Assembly (NCBI RefSeq): GCF_001830555.1
Contig: NZ_MIAM01000069.1
Location: forward strand, 10,036-70,073
Direction of reading: 5' to 3'
Length of the DNA: 60,038 bases
DNA from: Sphingopyxis sp. RIFCSPHIGHO2_12_FULL_65_19
Lineage (GTDB): Bacteria > Pseudomonadota > Alphaproteobacteria > Sphingomonadales > Sphingomonadaceae
Part shown: one piece after another, positions 15,035 through 24,225 of the stretch
How positions within the stretch are numbered: the stretch's first letter is position 1
Layout of the letters: each line of letters opens with the position of its first letter
Notes under the pieces: generated by a model
Databases searched by the model: none
Told to the model about the DNA's origin: nothing
Seen by the model: only the letters and a program-made list of their open reading frames with translations
Translations under genes and position numbers: made by a program

Positions 15035-16408
15035 TCAGGCCGCCTGCTTGGCGCGGTCGGCCATTTCCTGATTGAGCATTTCTGCCAGCAGGAACGCCAG
15101 TTCCAGCGATTGCCCCGCATTCAGGCGCGGATCGCAATGCGTGTGATAGCGATCGGCCAGATCCATCTGGGTCACGTCCATCGCACCGCCGGTACATTCG
15201 GTGACATTCTGCCCGGTCATTTCGATATGGATGCCGCCGCCATGCGTGCCCTCGGCGCGGTGCACGGCAAAGAAGCCGCGCACTTCGGCCAGGATGCGAT
15301 CGAACGGGCGTGTCTTGTAGCCGTTGGGCGTCTTGATGACATTGCCGTGCATCGGATCGCATGACCACACGACGGGGTGACCCGATTCCTTCACCGCGCG
15401 CACCAGCTTGGGCAGGTGCGCCTCGATCTTGTCGTGGCCGTAGCGCGTGATCAGCGTCATGCGCCCCGCGACATGATGGGGGTTGAGCGTGTCGAGCAGG
15501 CGCAGCAGGACGTCGGGTTCCAAGCTCGGCCCGCACTTCATGCCCACCGGATTGCCGATACCGCGCAGATATTCGATATGCGCCGACCCCTCGAAGCGGG
15601 TGCGGTCGCCGACCCACAGGAAATGGCCCGAGGTGTCGTACCAGCCGCCGGTCAGGCTGTCCTGCCGCGTCAGCGCCTGCTCATAGGGGAGCAGCAGCGC
15701 TTCGTGACTGGTGTAGAAGCTGGTGCCCTTTATCTGCGGCACCGTTTCGGGGGTCACGCCGCACGCTTCCATGAAGGCGAGGGCCTCCGAAATGCGCGCG
15801 GCGGTTTCCTGATATTTCTTCGCCCACGGGCTGCGGTCCATGAAGTCGTGCGTCCAGGCGTTGACCTGGTGCAGATTGGCGTAGCCGCCGTTTGCAAAGG
15901 CGCGCAGCAGGTTCAGCGTCGCCGCCGACTGGTTATACGCCTTGACCATCCGCTGCGGATCGGGTTCGCGGCCCGTTTCCTCGAACGCGATGTCGTTGAT
16001 GATGTCGCCACGATAGCTGGGCAGCGAGACACCGTCGATGTCCTCCATATCGGCCGAACGCGGCTTGGCGAACTGGCCTGCCATGCGGCCGAGTTTCACC
16101 ACGGGCATCTTCGACGCGAAGGTCAGGACGACCGCCATCTGGAGCAGCACCCGGAAGGTGTCGCGGATATTGTTCGGATGAAATTCGGCAAAACTTTCAG
16201 CGCAGTCGCCGCCCTGGAGCAGGAACGCCTTGCCCTCGGCAACCTTACCCAGTTCCGCCGTCAGGTCGCGCGCTTCGCCGGCAAAGACCAGCGGCGGGTA
16301 GTTGCTGAGTTCGCGTTCCGCCGCCGCGAGCGCGTCGGCGTCGCGATAGGTGGGCAGCTGGCGGGCCTCGTGCGAGCGCCAGCTATGCGGTTGCCAATTT
16401 TTCGTCAT
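15035..16408 (-). CDS. aroG: Class II 3-deoxy-7-phosphoheptulonate (DAHP) synthase
   Basis: 457 residues, the usual length of class II (plant-type) DAHP synthases, which condense phosphoenolpyruvate and erythrose 4-phosphate as the first step of the shikimate pathway. Signature blocks are [61 protein letters not shown] and [17 protein letters not shown]. Metal-site residues (Cys in QGGDCAE, His in CDPMHGN, Glu in IEMTGQN) are intact. Monocistronic. No tryptophan- or attenuator-type leader is evident in the 253-base upstream gap. Confidence 0.95.
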   Translation of the reverse strand: MTKNWQPHSWRSHEARQLPTYRDADALAAAERELSNYPPLVFAGEARDLTAELGKVAEGKAFLLQGGDCAESFAEFHPNNIRDTFRVLLQMAVVLTFASKMPVVKLGRMAGQFAKPRSADMEDIDGVSLPSYRGDIINDIAFEETGREPDPQRMVKAYNQSAATLNLLRAFANGGYANLHQVNAWTHDFMDRSPWAKKYQETAARISEALAFMEACGVTPETVPQIKGTSFYTSHEALLLPYEQALTRQDSLTGGWYDTSGHFLWVGDRTRFEGSAHIEYLRGIGNPVGMKCGPSLEPDVLLRLLDTLNPHHVAGRMTLITRYGHDKIEAHLPKLVRAVKESGHPVVWSCDPMHGNVIKTPNGYKTRPFDRILAEVRGFFAVHRAEGTHGGGIHIEMTGQNVTECTGGAMDVTQMDLADRYHTHCDPRLNAGQSLELAFLLAEMLNQEMADRAKQAA

Positions 16409-16661
16409 CTGCCTGTCTTTTCATCTTCGAATCGTGCGCCCCATGGCGCGGAAGCCGCCCGGAAGCAATGTTACCGGCACGCGCAAAGCCGAAAATTAGC
16501 ATTATCGTGACATTTGCGCACCTATGCTTTTCTTCGCGGTCGCGAACTGATAGTTTGTTACGGGCTTTGGAAGCGGGAGGGGCGCAGCCAAGGCGAACGG
16601 CTATCTGCAACGTTATACATCCGGTGACCTGACGGCGGGTCTCGACGCGAAGCGATCGGCT

Positions 16662-17339
16662 ATGGCGAATTTCGATTCCGCATGGTTTCTTTACGGAGCG
16701 CTCCTGCTCCTGTTGGCGACAAGCTTTGTCGTGCGGATCGACTATGTCCGCATGGGGCTTGCGGCCGCGGCGCTGGTCGCGCTTCCACTGGCGCTGTTCC
16801 GCGGCCCCGATGTGGGGTCCAGCCTGCTGGTGATCGCGATCCTTGTCGTCAACATCGGCATTCTCGCGCGATTGTGGCTGCGCGGCGCGAAGGTCCGCTT
16901 CACGGCGGAGGAAGAGGAACTGCGCCGCCAGCATTTCGCGGGACTCGGCCCGGTGCCGGCGCGCCACCTGATCGATCAGGGCCACTGGATTTCGGCGCGT
17001 CGCGGCGAAGTGCTGATCCGCGAAAATCAGGCCGCGCCAAGCCTTTTCTACCTGGGCGAAGGACAGGCGACGATCCTGCGCGACGGCATCGAGGTCGGGA
17101 AGCTGTCCGAGGGCGCGCTGATCGGCGAGGCGACGGTGCTCGACGGCGCGCACGCGACCGGAACGGTGCTGCTCGGCAGCAACGCGCGGCTGTGGTTCGT
17201 CCCGGCGACCGCGCTGCGCGCCTATCTGGCGGCCAACCCGGACATCGCCAGCGCGCTCCACGAAGGCTTCGCGCGGGCGCTGCGCGGTAAATTGGCGAGC
17301 GCCAACACGCGCATCGCCGACCGTCCGCTGCCGTCGTGA
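16662..17339 (+). CDS. Membrane cyclic nucleotide-binding protein, Popeye-like topology
   Basis: 225 residues. Three hydrophobic segments (about 8-25, 30-46, 52-72) precede a cytoplasmic cNMP-binding beta roll at about 100-200: VLIRENQAAPSLFYLGEGQATIL, GKLSEGALIGEATVLDGAHATGTVLL. Three helices plus one cNMP domain is the layout of Popeye (POPDC) proteins. In the phosphate-binding cassette the Arg of classical CAP/PKA sites (R-S/T-A) is replaced by His-Ala-Thr, also as in Popeye proteins. There is no DNA-binding helix-turn-helix and no cyclase gene nearby. The ligand is therefore unknown. Confidence 0.78.
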   Translation: MANFDSAWFLYGALLLLLATSFVVRIDYVRMGLAAAALVALPLALFRGPDVGSSLLVIAILVVNIGILARLWLRGAKVRFTAEEEELRRQHFAGLGPVPARHLIDQGHWISARRGEVLIRENQAAPSLFYLGEGQATILRDGIEVGKLSEGALIGEATVLDGAHATGTVLLGSNARLWFVPATALRAYLAANPDIASALHEGFARALRGKLASANTRIADRPLPS

Positions 17340-17396
17340 CGCGGCCCCATTTTTCGCGTCTCGAATATGCCATCGCCACCTGCTAGGCCTGCGATC

Positions 17397-17747
17397 ATGA
17401 CGCTGATTCTTTATGGCATTTCAAACTGCGACACGGTGAAGAAGGCGCGCCGCTGGCTCGACGAGCAAGGGGTCGCCCATCATTTTCACGATGTGCGCAA
17501 GGACGGACTCGACGCGGAGCGGTTGCAAGGATGGATCGACGCTCTCGGCTGGGAAAAGCTGCTCAACAAGGCAGGAACGACCTTTCGCAAGCTGCCCGAT
17601 GCGCAGAAGGAAGGGCTCGACGCGGCATCGGCGAAGGCGCTGATGCTGGACCAGCCGGCGATGATCCGGCGCCCCGTCGTCGAGGTCGACGGCACCACCA
17701 GCGTCGGCTTTTCGGCCAGCGATTGGCAGGCGCGTTTTGCGGCATGA
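17397..17747 (+). CDS. ArsC/Spx-family thioredoxin-fold protein (YffB-like)
   Basis: 116 residues. Begins MTLILYGISNCDTVKKARRWL, with the single redox Cys of the YffB branch, and ends with RRPVVEVDGTTSVGFS, the Arg-containing loop of the arsenate reductase fold. YffB-type proteins bind glutathione; their role is not settled, and arsenate reduction is not supported because no ars genes are near. The start at 17397 fits the domain. The last four bases ATGA overlap the start of the following glycerophosphodiesterase gene. Confidence 0.87.
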   Translation: MTLILYGISNCDTVKKARRWLDEQGVAHHFHDVRKDGLDAERLQGWIDALGWEKLLNKAGTTFRKLPDAQKEGLDAASAKALMLDQPAMIRRPVVEVDGTTSVGFSASDWQARFAA

Positions 17748-18832
17748 TCCGCTGGCCGCTGGCGCTGGTCGCCCTGATGCTGTCGGCGGGCTGCGCGGCT
17801 GACGATATGACCGTGCAACCGACCCTGGACGGCCAGCCACCGATCGTTATCGCGCACCGCGGCGCGTCGGGCGAGCGGCCCGAACACACGATCGCTGCCT
17901 ATCGCCTCGCGATCGATCAGGGCGCCGATTTTATCGAGCCCGATCTGGTGCTGACCCGCGACGGCGTTCTCGTCGCGCGGCATGAGAACGAGATTTCGGA
18001 AACGACCGACGTCGCCGATCATCCCGAATTTGCCGCACGCAAGGCGACGAAAACGATCGACGGCACCCAGGTCACTGGCTGGTTCACCGAGGATTTCACC
18101 CTCGCCGAGCTGAAGACACTGCGCGCGCGTGAACGGCTGCCGAAGCTGCGCAGCACCGAATATGACGGCCGGTTCGACATCCCGACCTTCGAGGAAATCC
18201 TGACGCTGCTGGCCGAGGTCAACGCCGAACGAAAAGAGGAGAAAAAGTCACCCGTCGGCGTCTATCCCGAAACCAAGCATCCCAGCTATTTCGTGTCGAT
18301 CGGGCTTCCGCACGAAGCGCCCCTGCTCGCGATGCTCGATCGCTTCGGCTATCGCGGGCGCGCCGCGCCGGTGTTCATCCAGAGCTTCGAGGTCGGCAAT
18401 CTGATGGACCTGCGCGCCAAAAGCGACTTGCCACTGATCCAGTTGATGGATGCGGAGGGTGGTCCCGCCGACCGCCCCGACACCAGCTATGCCGCAATGG
18501 CGTCGCCCGCAGGGCTGAAGATGGTTGCGGGTTATGCCGACGGCATCGGTCCCAACAAGGCGATGGTCATCCCGCGCGGCGCGCTGGGCCGGCTTGGCGA
18601 TCCGACGCGCCTGGTCCGCGATTCGCACGCCGCGGGGCTGAAGGTGCATCCCTGGACCTTTCGCCGCGAGAATTATTTCCTGCCGCTCGGCGACAAGGGC
18701 GGGGTCAACCCGGCGGGCCATGGCGACCTTGCGAGTGAAATCACCGCCTATCTGAAAACCGGCATCGACGGGCTGTTCAGCGACAATTCGCGCGAAGCGG
18801 TCGCCGCGGTGCGGAAAACCGGCGAGCGATAG
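17744..18832 (+). CDS. Glycerophosphodiester phosphodiesterase, lipoprotein (GlpQ-like)
   Basis: 362 residues. A lipoprotein signal peptide ends in LSAGC (Cys17), so the enzyme is expected to be membrane-anchored on the periplasmic side. The catalytic core starts VIAHRGASGERPEHTIAAY, with the first catalytic His and Arg, followed by IEPDLVLTRDGVLVARHEN, which carries the metal-binding Glu-Asp pair and second His. It hydrolyses glycerophosphodiesters to glycerol 3-phosphate and an alcohol. Translationally coupled to the YffB-like gene by an ATGA overlap. Confidence 0.92.
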   Translation: MIRWPLALVALMLSAGCAADDMTVQPTLDGQPPIVIAHRGASGERPEHTIAAYRLAIDQGADFIEPDLVLTRDGVLVARHENEISETTDVADHPEFAARKATKTIDGTQVTGWFTEDFTLAELKTLRARERLPKLRSTEYDGRFDIPTFEEILTLLAEVNAERKEEKKSPVGVYPETKHPSYFVSIGLPHEAPLLAMLDRFGYRGRAAPVFIQSFEVGNLMDLRAKSDLPLIQLMDAEGGPADRPDTSYAAMASPAGLKMVAGYADGIGPNKAMVIPRGALGRLGDPTRLVRDSHAAGLKVHPWTFRRENYFLPLGDKGGVNPAGHGDLASEITAYLKTGIDGLFSDNSREAVAAVRKTGER

Positions 18833-18859
18833 GCCCGCGGCTTCTTCGCTGGCGGCCAA

Positions 18860-18900
18860 GGCCCGGCCCGCCGCCCCCGGGGAGAGACGGGGACCGGGCC
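18860..18900. terminator. GC-rich hairpin between convergent genes
   Basis: GGCCCGG (18860-18866) and CCGGGCC (18894-18900) are perfect arms around a CCCCGGGG-containing loop. It lies in the 85-base gap between the glycerophosphodiesterase and XRE genes, which converge. No clear T-run on either side. Confidence 0.4.
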
Positions 18901-18917
18901 CGCGCGGCCGCGCTGGC

Positions 18918-19136
18918 TCAATCCTTATGGTCGTTCCACTGAAACACCGCTTCGAGCGGTTTCTCGAACACATGGGCGATACGGAACGCGACCTCCAGCG
19001 ACGGCGAATATTTGCCCTGCTCGATGGCGGCGATCGTTTGCCGCGTCACGCCGACGCGATCGCCAAGGTCGCCCTGGGTCATTTCGCCCGCCAGAAAACG
19101 CAGTGTGCGGATGTCGTTGGTGAAAGGTAGCGCCAT
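18918..19136 (-). CDS. XRE-type helix-turn-helix regulator
   Basis: 72 residues that form one Cro/CI-type helix-turn-helix: IRTLRFLAGEMTQGDLGDRVGVTRQTIAAIEQGKYSPSLEVAFRIAHVFEKPLEAVF. This short form is common next to a small multi-pass membrane protein, as here (3 bases after the stop at 19140). It probably regulates the pair; inverted repeats lie upstream of the membrane gene. Confidence 0.87.
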   Translation of the reverse strand: MALPFTNDIRTLRFLAGEMTQGDLGDRVGVTRQTIAAIEQGKYSPSLEVAFRIAHVFEKPLEAVFQWNDHKD

Positions 19137-19139
19137 CGC

Positions 19140-19562
19140 TCAGCCATCCCGGCGATAAAGATAGAGTTGCACGCCAATGCGCACCATTTCGGCCAGCACC
19201 ACCACCGCCAGCAGGGTGTTGAGCAAGGTTGGCATCGAATAGCCTGCAAAGATCATTCCGATACAGAGCCAGACACCGATCACTATCGGATAATAGGCAT
19301 AATGCGTCCCGCGCCAGTGGATCGCACGCTCGCGCTCGTCCGCGGCGGCGTGAGCCTCCCGCGGGCTGCGCGCCGCGATCACGCCGATGATGATCGACAT
19401 TGCCAGAATGATGCCAATGGTCACCACGGCGAGCAATCCGCCGCTCGCCGCGATATTGCCGGGCCCGCGGGGCAGCGCGGTGTGCAGCCTGAAGAAATAC
19501 CAGCCAAAGGCGGTCGCGATGACCACCAGCGACACCCAATGCGTCTTTTCGCGAAACGTCAT
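19140..19562 (-). CDS. Small four-helix membrane protein paired with XRE regulator
   Basis: 140 residues from the ATG at 19562, which has GGAG seven bases upstream. Four hydrophobic segments can be seen (about 9-25, 40-62, 85-107, 113-130), with a charged cytoplasmic loop containing the stretch AHAAADERERAIHWRGTHYAYY. The layout resembles DUF2178-like proteins but I cannot assign a family with confidence. First gene of a two-gene operon with the XRE regulator. Confidence 0.72.
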   Translation of the reverse strand: MTFREKTHWVSLVVIATAFGWYFFRLHTALPRGPGNIAASGGLLAVVTIGIILAMSIIIGVIAARSPREAHAAADERERAIHWRGTHYAYYPIVIGVWLCIGMIFAGYSMPTLLNTLLAVVVLAEMVRIGVQLYLYRRDG

Positions 19563-19569
19563 GTCATCA

Positions 19570-19618
19570 CTCCATGTCATATAATATGAACTCTATGTCT
19601 AATATTTTTAACATGGAG
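19570..19618. promoter_or_regulatory. AT-rich promoter region with 8-bp inverted repeat upstream of the membrane-XRE operon
   Basis: CTCCATGT (19570-19577) and ACATGGAG (19611-19618) are exact inverted copies 33 bases apart, and CTCTATGT (19591-19598) is a near-direct repeat of the first. The enclosed AT-rich stretch contains TATTAT-like -10 candidates reading leftwards. This is the only AT-rich tract nearby and is a candidate operator for the XRE protein. Confidence 0.4.
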
Positions 19619-19687
19619 TCAATCAGGAAAGACATCGTCCGGCTTTGGCGCTTTCGTCGGGTCGCTTTAGTCGCTAAGCCGCGCCCC

Positions 19688-20551
19688 ATGTCCACGCTCC
19701 CCAAGACGCTCACCTTCGACACCTCGACCAGCCGCGCGAACCCGACGCCGCAGCCGATGAAGCGCCTCACCGTGCCGCGCATCCGCCAGCGCAAGGGCGG
19801 CGAGCCGCTGGTGATGCTGACCGCCTACACCGTCCGCATGGCGCAGCTGCTCGATCCGCATTGCGACATGCTGCTGGTCGGCGATTCTTTGGCGCAGGTG
19901 ATCTATGGTTTGCCGCATACCGTCGGGGTGACGATGGACATGATGGCGCTGCACGGCGCCGCGGTCGTGCGGGGCAGCTATCACGCCGCCGTGATCGTCG
20001 ACATGCCTTTCGGCAGCTATGAAGGCAGTCCCCAGCAGGCATTCGACAATGCCGCGCGGCTGCTCAAGGAAACGGGCGCGGCCGCGGTGAAGGTCGAGGG
20101 CGGCAAGGTGCTGGCCCCGACGATCGAATTTCTCACCCAGCGCGGCATCCCGGTGATGGGCCATGTCGGGTTGACGCCGCAGGCGGTGAATATCCTTGGT
20201 GGTTATGGCGTGCGCGGCAAGAGCGAGGAGGAAGCCCGTTCGATCGTCGAAGATGCCATCGCTGTGGCGCAGGCGGGCGCTTTTTCGATCGTGATCGAAG
20301 GCGTGCTCGAATCGATCGCGATCGAGATCACGAACAAGGTCGATTGCCCGACGATCGGTATCGGCGCGTCGGCCGAGTGCGACGGCCAGGTACTGGTCAC
20401 CGACGACATGCTCGGCATGTTCGAGCGCGTTCCGAAGTTCGTGAAACGGTACGGCAATATGGCGAGCGTCGTCGAAGGCGCGGTCAAGGACTATGCCGAA
20501 GAAGTCAGGTCCCGTTCATTCCCGACCGAGGATCAGACCTACGCAGGTTGA
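19688..20551 (+). CDS. panB: 3-methyl-2-oxobutanoate hydroxymethyltransferase PanB
   Basis: 287 residues. PanB transfers a hydroxymethyl group from methylenetetrahydrofolate to 2-oxoisovalerate, giving ketopantoate for pantothenate and CoA. Signature blocks: MLTAYTVRMAQLLD, LLVGDSLAQVIYGLPHTVGVTMDMM (metal-binding Asp), KVEGGKV, VMGHVGLTPQAVN, FSIVIEGVLE (catalytic Glu) and IGIGASAECDGQVLV. I chose ATG 19688 as the last start before the folded domain; the frame is open upstream to 19574 across the divergent promoter. coaD, a later CoA step, is elsewhere in the window at 33133. Confidence 0.95.
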   Translation: MSTLPKTLTFDTSTSRANPTPQPMKRLTVPRIRQRKGGEPLVMLTAYTVRMAQLLDPHCDMLLVGDSLAQVIYGLPHTVGVTMDMMALHGAAVVRGSYHAAVIVDMPFGSYEGSPQQAFDNAARLLKETGAAAVKVEGGKVLAPTIEFLTQRGIPVMGHVGLTPQAVNILGGYGVRGKSEEEARSIVEDAIAVAQAGAFSIVIEGVLESIAIEITNKVDCPTIGIGASAECDGQVLVTDDMLGMFERVPKFVKRYGNMASVVEGAVKDYAEEVRSRSFPTEDQTYAG

Positions 20552-20651
20552 AGGCCCGGCGATCCGCGCAAAGTGAAACGCTTGGCCTTTTTCGGTGCCG
20601 TCGCTAAGGAAGCGACCGGCCCAGAGCCATGATGATGATATGGAGGTTTGA

Positions 20652-21458
20652 TTGGCCCTGAGCCCGACGAACGACGCCGCGCTGTTGCAGGAAGTCGACG
20701 AAGCCGTCCGCAAGGACCGGCTGGACACGATCATGCAGCGTTATGGTCGCTGGATCATCGGCGGTGTGTTGGCCGCGCTGCTGGCGTTCGGCGGCTATCT
20801 GTTCTGGAACAACCGGCAGGAAGCCGCGCGCGGCGAACGCGCTGAGGAGCTCGTCGCCGCCTTTGAAAAGCTGGAGACGAACCAGCCGCGGGCCGCGGCC
20901 ACCGCGTTGCAGAAGCTCGCCGCCGAGGGCGATCCCGCCTATCGCGCCGTGGCGCAGATGCAGGAAGCGAACATCAAGGCGCAGGGGGGCGACCTGAAGG
21001 CCGCCGCCGCGTTGATGGCAAAGGTCGCGGCCGACACCAAATTGGACCAGTCGCTGCGCGACCTGGCGCTGATCCGCCAGACCGCGTTTGAATTTGACAC
21101 GCTGAAACCCGAAGCGGTGATCGCCCGCATGAAGCCGATGGTCGACGCAAAGGACCCGGCGTCGAGCTGGTTCGCCAGCGCCGCCGAACTGACGGCCAGC
21201 GCGCATTACCAACTCGGCCAGTTCGACCAGGCTGGCGCGCTGTATGGCCGTATCGCCAAATTGCCCGACGTTGCCAAATCGCTCCAGTCGCGATCGGTGC
21301 AGATGGCGGGGATGCTGGGTGTCGATGCCATCGCAGACCGGGCGGCCGACAGCGCCGCCGCCGAAACAAAACAGGCGGCGTCAAGCGCCGCCGGGGACCA
21401 GAAAGGCAATGCCGCGCCGAAGGCAGCGGCAGCCGGAAAAGCTGAGGAAGCCAATTAA
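20652..21458 (+). CDS. YfgM-like TPR membrane protein
   Basis: 268 residues. An N-terminal cytoplasmic stretch, one membrane anchor (about residues 34-53, WIIGGVLAALLAFGGYLFW) and a periplasmic helical repeat domain with an Ala/Lys-rich tail, as in YfgM. In E. coli YfgM is an ancillary SecYEG/PpiD partner. Start codon TTG at 20652 with GGAGG six bases upstream. It abuts bamB (1 base), which abuts der, conserving the yfgM-bamB-der order of gammaproteobacteria. Confidence 0.85.
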   Translation: MALSPTNDAALLQEVDEAVRKDRLDTIMQRYGRWIIGGVLAALLAFGGYLFWNNRQEAARGERAEELVAAFEKLETNQPRAAATALQKLAAEGDPAYRAVAQMQEANIKAQGGDLKAAAALMAKVAADTKLDQSLRDLALIRQTAFEFDTLKPEAVIARMKPMVDAKDPASSWFASAAELTASAHYQLGQFDQAGALYGRIAKLPDVAKSLQSRSVQMAGMLGVDAIADRAADSAAAETKQAASSAAGDQKGNAAPKAAAAGKAEEAN

Positions 21459-21459
21459 T

Positions 21460-22794
21460 ATGCGGACATCGCGTTACGGACTCTATGCGGCGCTGCTCGC
21501 GCTGCCGCTCGCCGGTTGCGGCGTGTTCAAGGGCGACGGCGGACCGAAGACGCCGACGATCGGCGACCGCGTGTCGATCCTGTCGAACGACAACAGCATC
21601 AAGGTCGACCCGATCACGGCAGAAATCGCCGTGGTGCTGCCCGAACCGGCGGTCAACGCCGCCTGGGCGCAATCGGGCGGCAATGCGTCGAAGTCGATGG
21701 GCCATCCGGCGCTCGCTGCCACGCGCAGCCAGTTGTGGCAGGCCAATATCGCCGGCAGCACCAACAAGCAGCGCCTTGCGGCCTCGCCGGTGATCGCCGA
21801 CAATCGGCTGTTCGTCGTGGACACCGATGCGGTGGTTACCGCGCTTGCCGCCGATACCGGCGCGCCGCTGTGGCGCACACCAATTGGCAGCACGGGCAAG
21901 GATTTCAAGGATTCGCTGTTCGGCGGCGGCGCCGGGGTCGACGGCAATGTCGTCTACGCCACCAGCGGCGTCGGCGACGTCGCGGCGCTCAATGTGGCCG
22001 ACGGGTCGGTGATCTGGAAGGTCAAGCCCGCGGGTCCGCTGCGCGGTGCGCCGACGATCGCCTTCGGCGGCGTCTATGTGATCAGCCAGGACAACCAGAT
22101 TTTCGCGCTCAACGCGGCGACCGGCGCCGTGCAGTGGCAGGCAACCGCGTCGATGGAGGCGGGCAGCGTGTTCGGCGCCGCATCGCCGGCGGCCGGGCAG
22201 GGAACGATCGTCGCTGGCTTCTCGTCGGGCGAGGTTCAGGCCTATCGCTATGAAAACGGCCGCGACCTGTGGGAAGATGCGCTCGCGCGGACATCGATGG
22301 CGCTGTCGGTGTCGACGCTGACCGACGTCGATGCCGATCCGGTCGTCGACCGGGGCCGGGTCTTTGCGCTCGGCCAGGGCGGCCGCATGGCAAGTTATGA
22401 ACTTGTCACGGGGCAGCGGAGCTGGGAAATATCGATTGCAGGTATTTCGACGCCCTATGTGGTCGGCGAATGGGTCTATGCGATGACCGACGATGGCAAG
22501 TTGTTGTGCGTGTCGCGCGCGAACGGCAAGGTGCGCTGGCTGCAACAGCTCGCGCGGTTCCGCGTCGAGACCGAAAAGAAGAAAAAGGACCCGATCCGTT
22601 GGACCGGCCCGATCCTTGCCGGGGGCCGTTTGATCGCGGTCAACAGCGAAGGGATGCTGTCCGAATTTTCGCCGACCGATGGATCGCTCCTCGGTTCGAC
22701 CGAGTTCAAATCGTCGTTGTCGCAGCCCCCCGTGGTTGCGAACAATATCTTGTACGTCCTTGCGGACGATGGGCAGATCACGGCCTGGCGCTGA
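21460..22794 (+). CDS. bamB: Outer membrane assembly lipoprotein BamB
   Basis: 444 residues. Lipoprotein signal ending in LPLAGC (Cys19), then an eight-bladed PQQ-like beta propeller: repeated blocks such as LAASPVIADNRLFVVDTDAVVTALAADTG, LFGGGAGVDGNVVYATSG and TIAFGGVYVISQDN. BamB helps deliver outer membrane proteins to BamA. Translation begins at 21460, directly after the YfgM-like stop. In an organism with sphingolipid in its outer membrane the Bam complex is still expected. Confidence 0.93.
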   Translation: MRTSRYGLYAALLALPLAGCGVFKGDGGPKTPTIGDRVSILSNDNSIKVDPITAEIAVVLPEPAVNAAWAQSGGNASKSMGHPALAATRSQLWQANIAGSTNKQRLAASPVIADNRLFVVDTDAVVTALAADTGAPLWRTPIGSTGKDFKDSLFGGGAGVDGNVVYATSGVGDVAALNVADGSVIWKVKPAGPLRGAPTIAFGGVYVISQDNQIFALNAATGAVQWQATASMEAGSVFGAASPAAGQGTIVAGFSSGEVQAYRYENGRDLWEDALARTSMALSVSTLTDVDADPVVDRGRVFALGQGGRMASYELVTGQRSWEISIAGISTPYVVGEWVYAMTDDGKLLCVSRANGKVRWLQQLARFRVETEKKKKDPIRWTGPILAGGRLIAVNSEGMLSEFSPTDGSLLGSTEFKSSLSQPPVVANNILYVLADDGQITAWR

Positions 22795-22836
22795 TACAGC
22801 GTCCGGGCCGGGGCGGCCCGGTGAAGGAATAGGGAC

Positions 22837-24225
22837 ATGTCGCGATTCGCGACGATTGCCATTGTCGGGCGGCCCAATGTGGGCAAATCGACGCTGTTCA
22901 ACCGGCTGGTCGGCAAGCGCCTTGCGCTGGTCGATGACCAGCCCGGGGTCACGCGCGACCGCCGCGAGGGCGACGGCCAGCTTCTGGGGCTGGAGTTTCG
23001 CATCGTCGATACCGCGGGTTTCGAGGATTATGACGCCGCGACCCTGCCCGGCCGAATGCGCGTCCAGACCGAAAAGGCGGTGCGCGAGGCCGATGCCGCG
23101 CTGTTCATGATCGACGGCCGCGCCGGGGTGACGCCGCTCGACGAGGAAATCGCGCGCTGGCTGCGCAGCGAGGACACGCCGATCATCCTCCTCGTCAACA
23201 AGGCCGAGGGGAAACAGGGCGAGAACGGCCTGATGGAGAGCTATTCGCTCGGTTTCGACAATCCGATCGCGCTCAGCGCCGAACATGGCGAAGGCGTCGT
23301 CGACCTGTTCGACGCGCTGCGCCCGATCGTCGAGGGGTTCGACGCTGCCGAAGCCGAAGCTTTCCCGCCGCCCTCGGACGGCGAAGAGGATGAAGACGCG
23401 CCGCTCGGCCCGATGAAACTGGCGATCGTCGGCCGCCCGAATGCGGGCAAGTCGACGCTGATCAACCGCATGATCGGCGAGGACCGCCTGATTACCGGGC
23501 CCGAGGCGGGGATTACGCGCGATTCGATCCGCGTCGACTGGCAGTGGGAAAATGACGGCGAGGTTCACGAGATCCAGCTGTTCGACACCGCGGGGATGCG
23601 CAAACGTGCCAAGGTGGTCGACAAGCTGGAGAAATTGTCGGTCGCCGACGCACTCCACGCGGTCGATTTCGCCGAGGTCGTCGTGCTGTTGCTCGACGCC
23701 ACCAAGGGGCTGGAGGCGCAGGATCTGCGCATCGCCGACCGGGTTCTTCAGGAAGGACGCGCGCTGATCGTCGCGCTCAACAAATGGGACGTGGCCGAAG
23801 ATCCTTCGTCGCTGTATAATGGCGTGCGGGGTGCGCTCGACGACGGGCTGAGCCAGGTCAAGGGCGTCCCTGTGCTCACCATCTCGGGCGCGACGGGCAA
23901 GGGGATCGACACGCTTGTCCGCGTCGCCTTTGAACAGCGCGCGATCTGGACCAACCGTGTTTCGACCGCGCGGTTGAACCGCTGGTTCGAGGGCGCGGTG
24001 GAAAACAACCCGCCGCCGGCCCCCGGCGGCAAGCGCATCAAGCTGCGCTATATCACGCAGGCGCGGACGCGGCCGCCGACCTTCGTCGTGTTCGGCACTC
24101 GCACCGATGCGCTGCCGGGCAGTTACGAACGCTATCTGGTCAATGGCATGCGCAAGGAATTGGGATTTCAGGGCGTACCCGTACGGCTCAACTTCCGCAA
24201 TTCGCGCAACCCCTATGACGAGTGA
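22837..24225 (+). CDS. der: Ribosome biogenesis GTPase Der (EngA)
   Basis: 462 residues with two tandem GTPase domains and a KH-like C-terminal domain. First P-loop GRPNVGKST (about residues 11-19), second GRPNAGKST (about 202-210); switch motifs DTAGFED and DTAGMRK, and NKxD-type NKAEG and NKWD. The KH-like domain is at the end (RIKLRYITQARTRPPTFVVFG). Der is needed for 50S subunit maturation. Its stop overlaps the start of a TusA-like gene by one base. Confidence 0.97.
   Translation: MSRFATIAIVGRPNVGKSTLFNRLVGKRLALVDDQPGVTRDRREGDGQLLGLEFRIVDTAGFEDYDAATLPGRMRVQTEKAVREADAALFMIDGRAGVTPLDEEIARWLRSEDTPIILLVNKAEGKQGENGLMESYSLGFDNPIALSAEHGEGVVDLFDALRPIVEGFDAAEAEAFPPPSDGEEDEDAPLGPMKLAIVGRPNAGKSTLINRMIGEDRLITGPEAGITRDSIRVDWQWENDGEVHEIQLFDTAGMRKRAKVVDKLEKLSVADALHAVDFAEVVVLLLDATKGLEAQDLRIADRVLQEGRALIVALNKWDVAEDPSSLYNGVRGALDDGLSQVKGVPVLTISGATGKGIDTLVRVAFEQRAIWTNRVSTARLNRWFEGAVENNPPPAPGGKRIKLRYITQARTRPPTFVVFGTRTDALPGSYERYLVNGMRKELGFQGVPVRLNFRNSRNPYDE

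Noticed and set aside
16409..16661. The 253-base gap upstream of DAHP synthase, checked for a riboswitch, attenuator or small RNA gene
   Set aside because: No leader peptide, strong hairpin-plus-T-run or conserved riboswitch core is visible; nothing can be supported.
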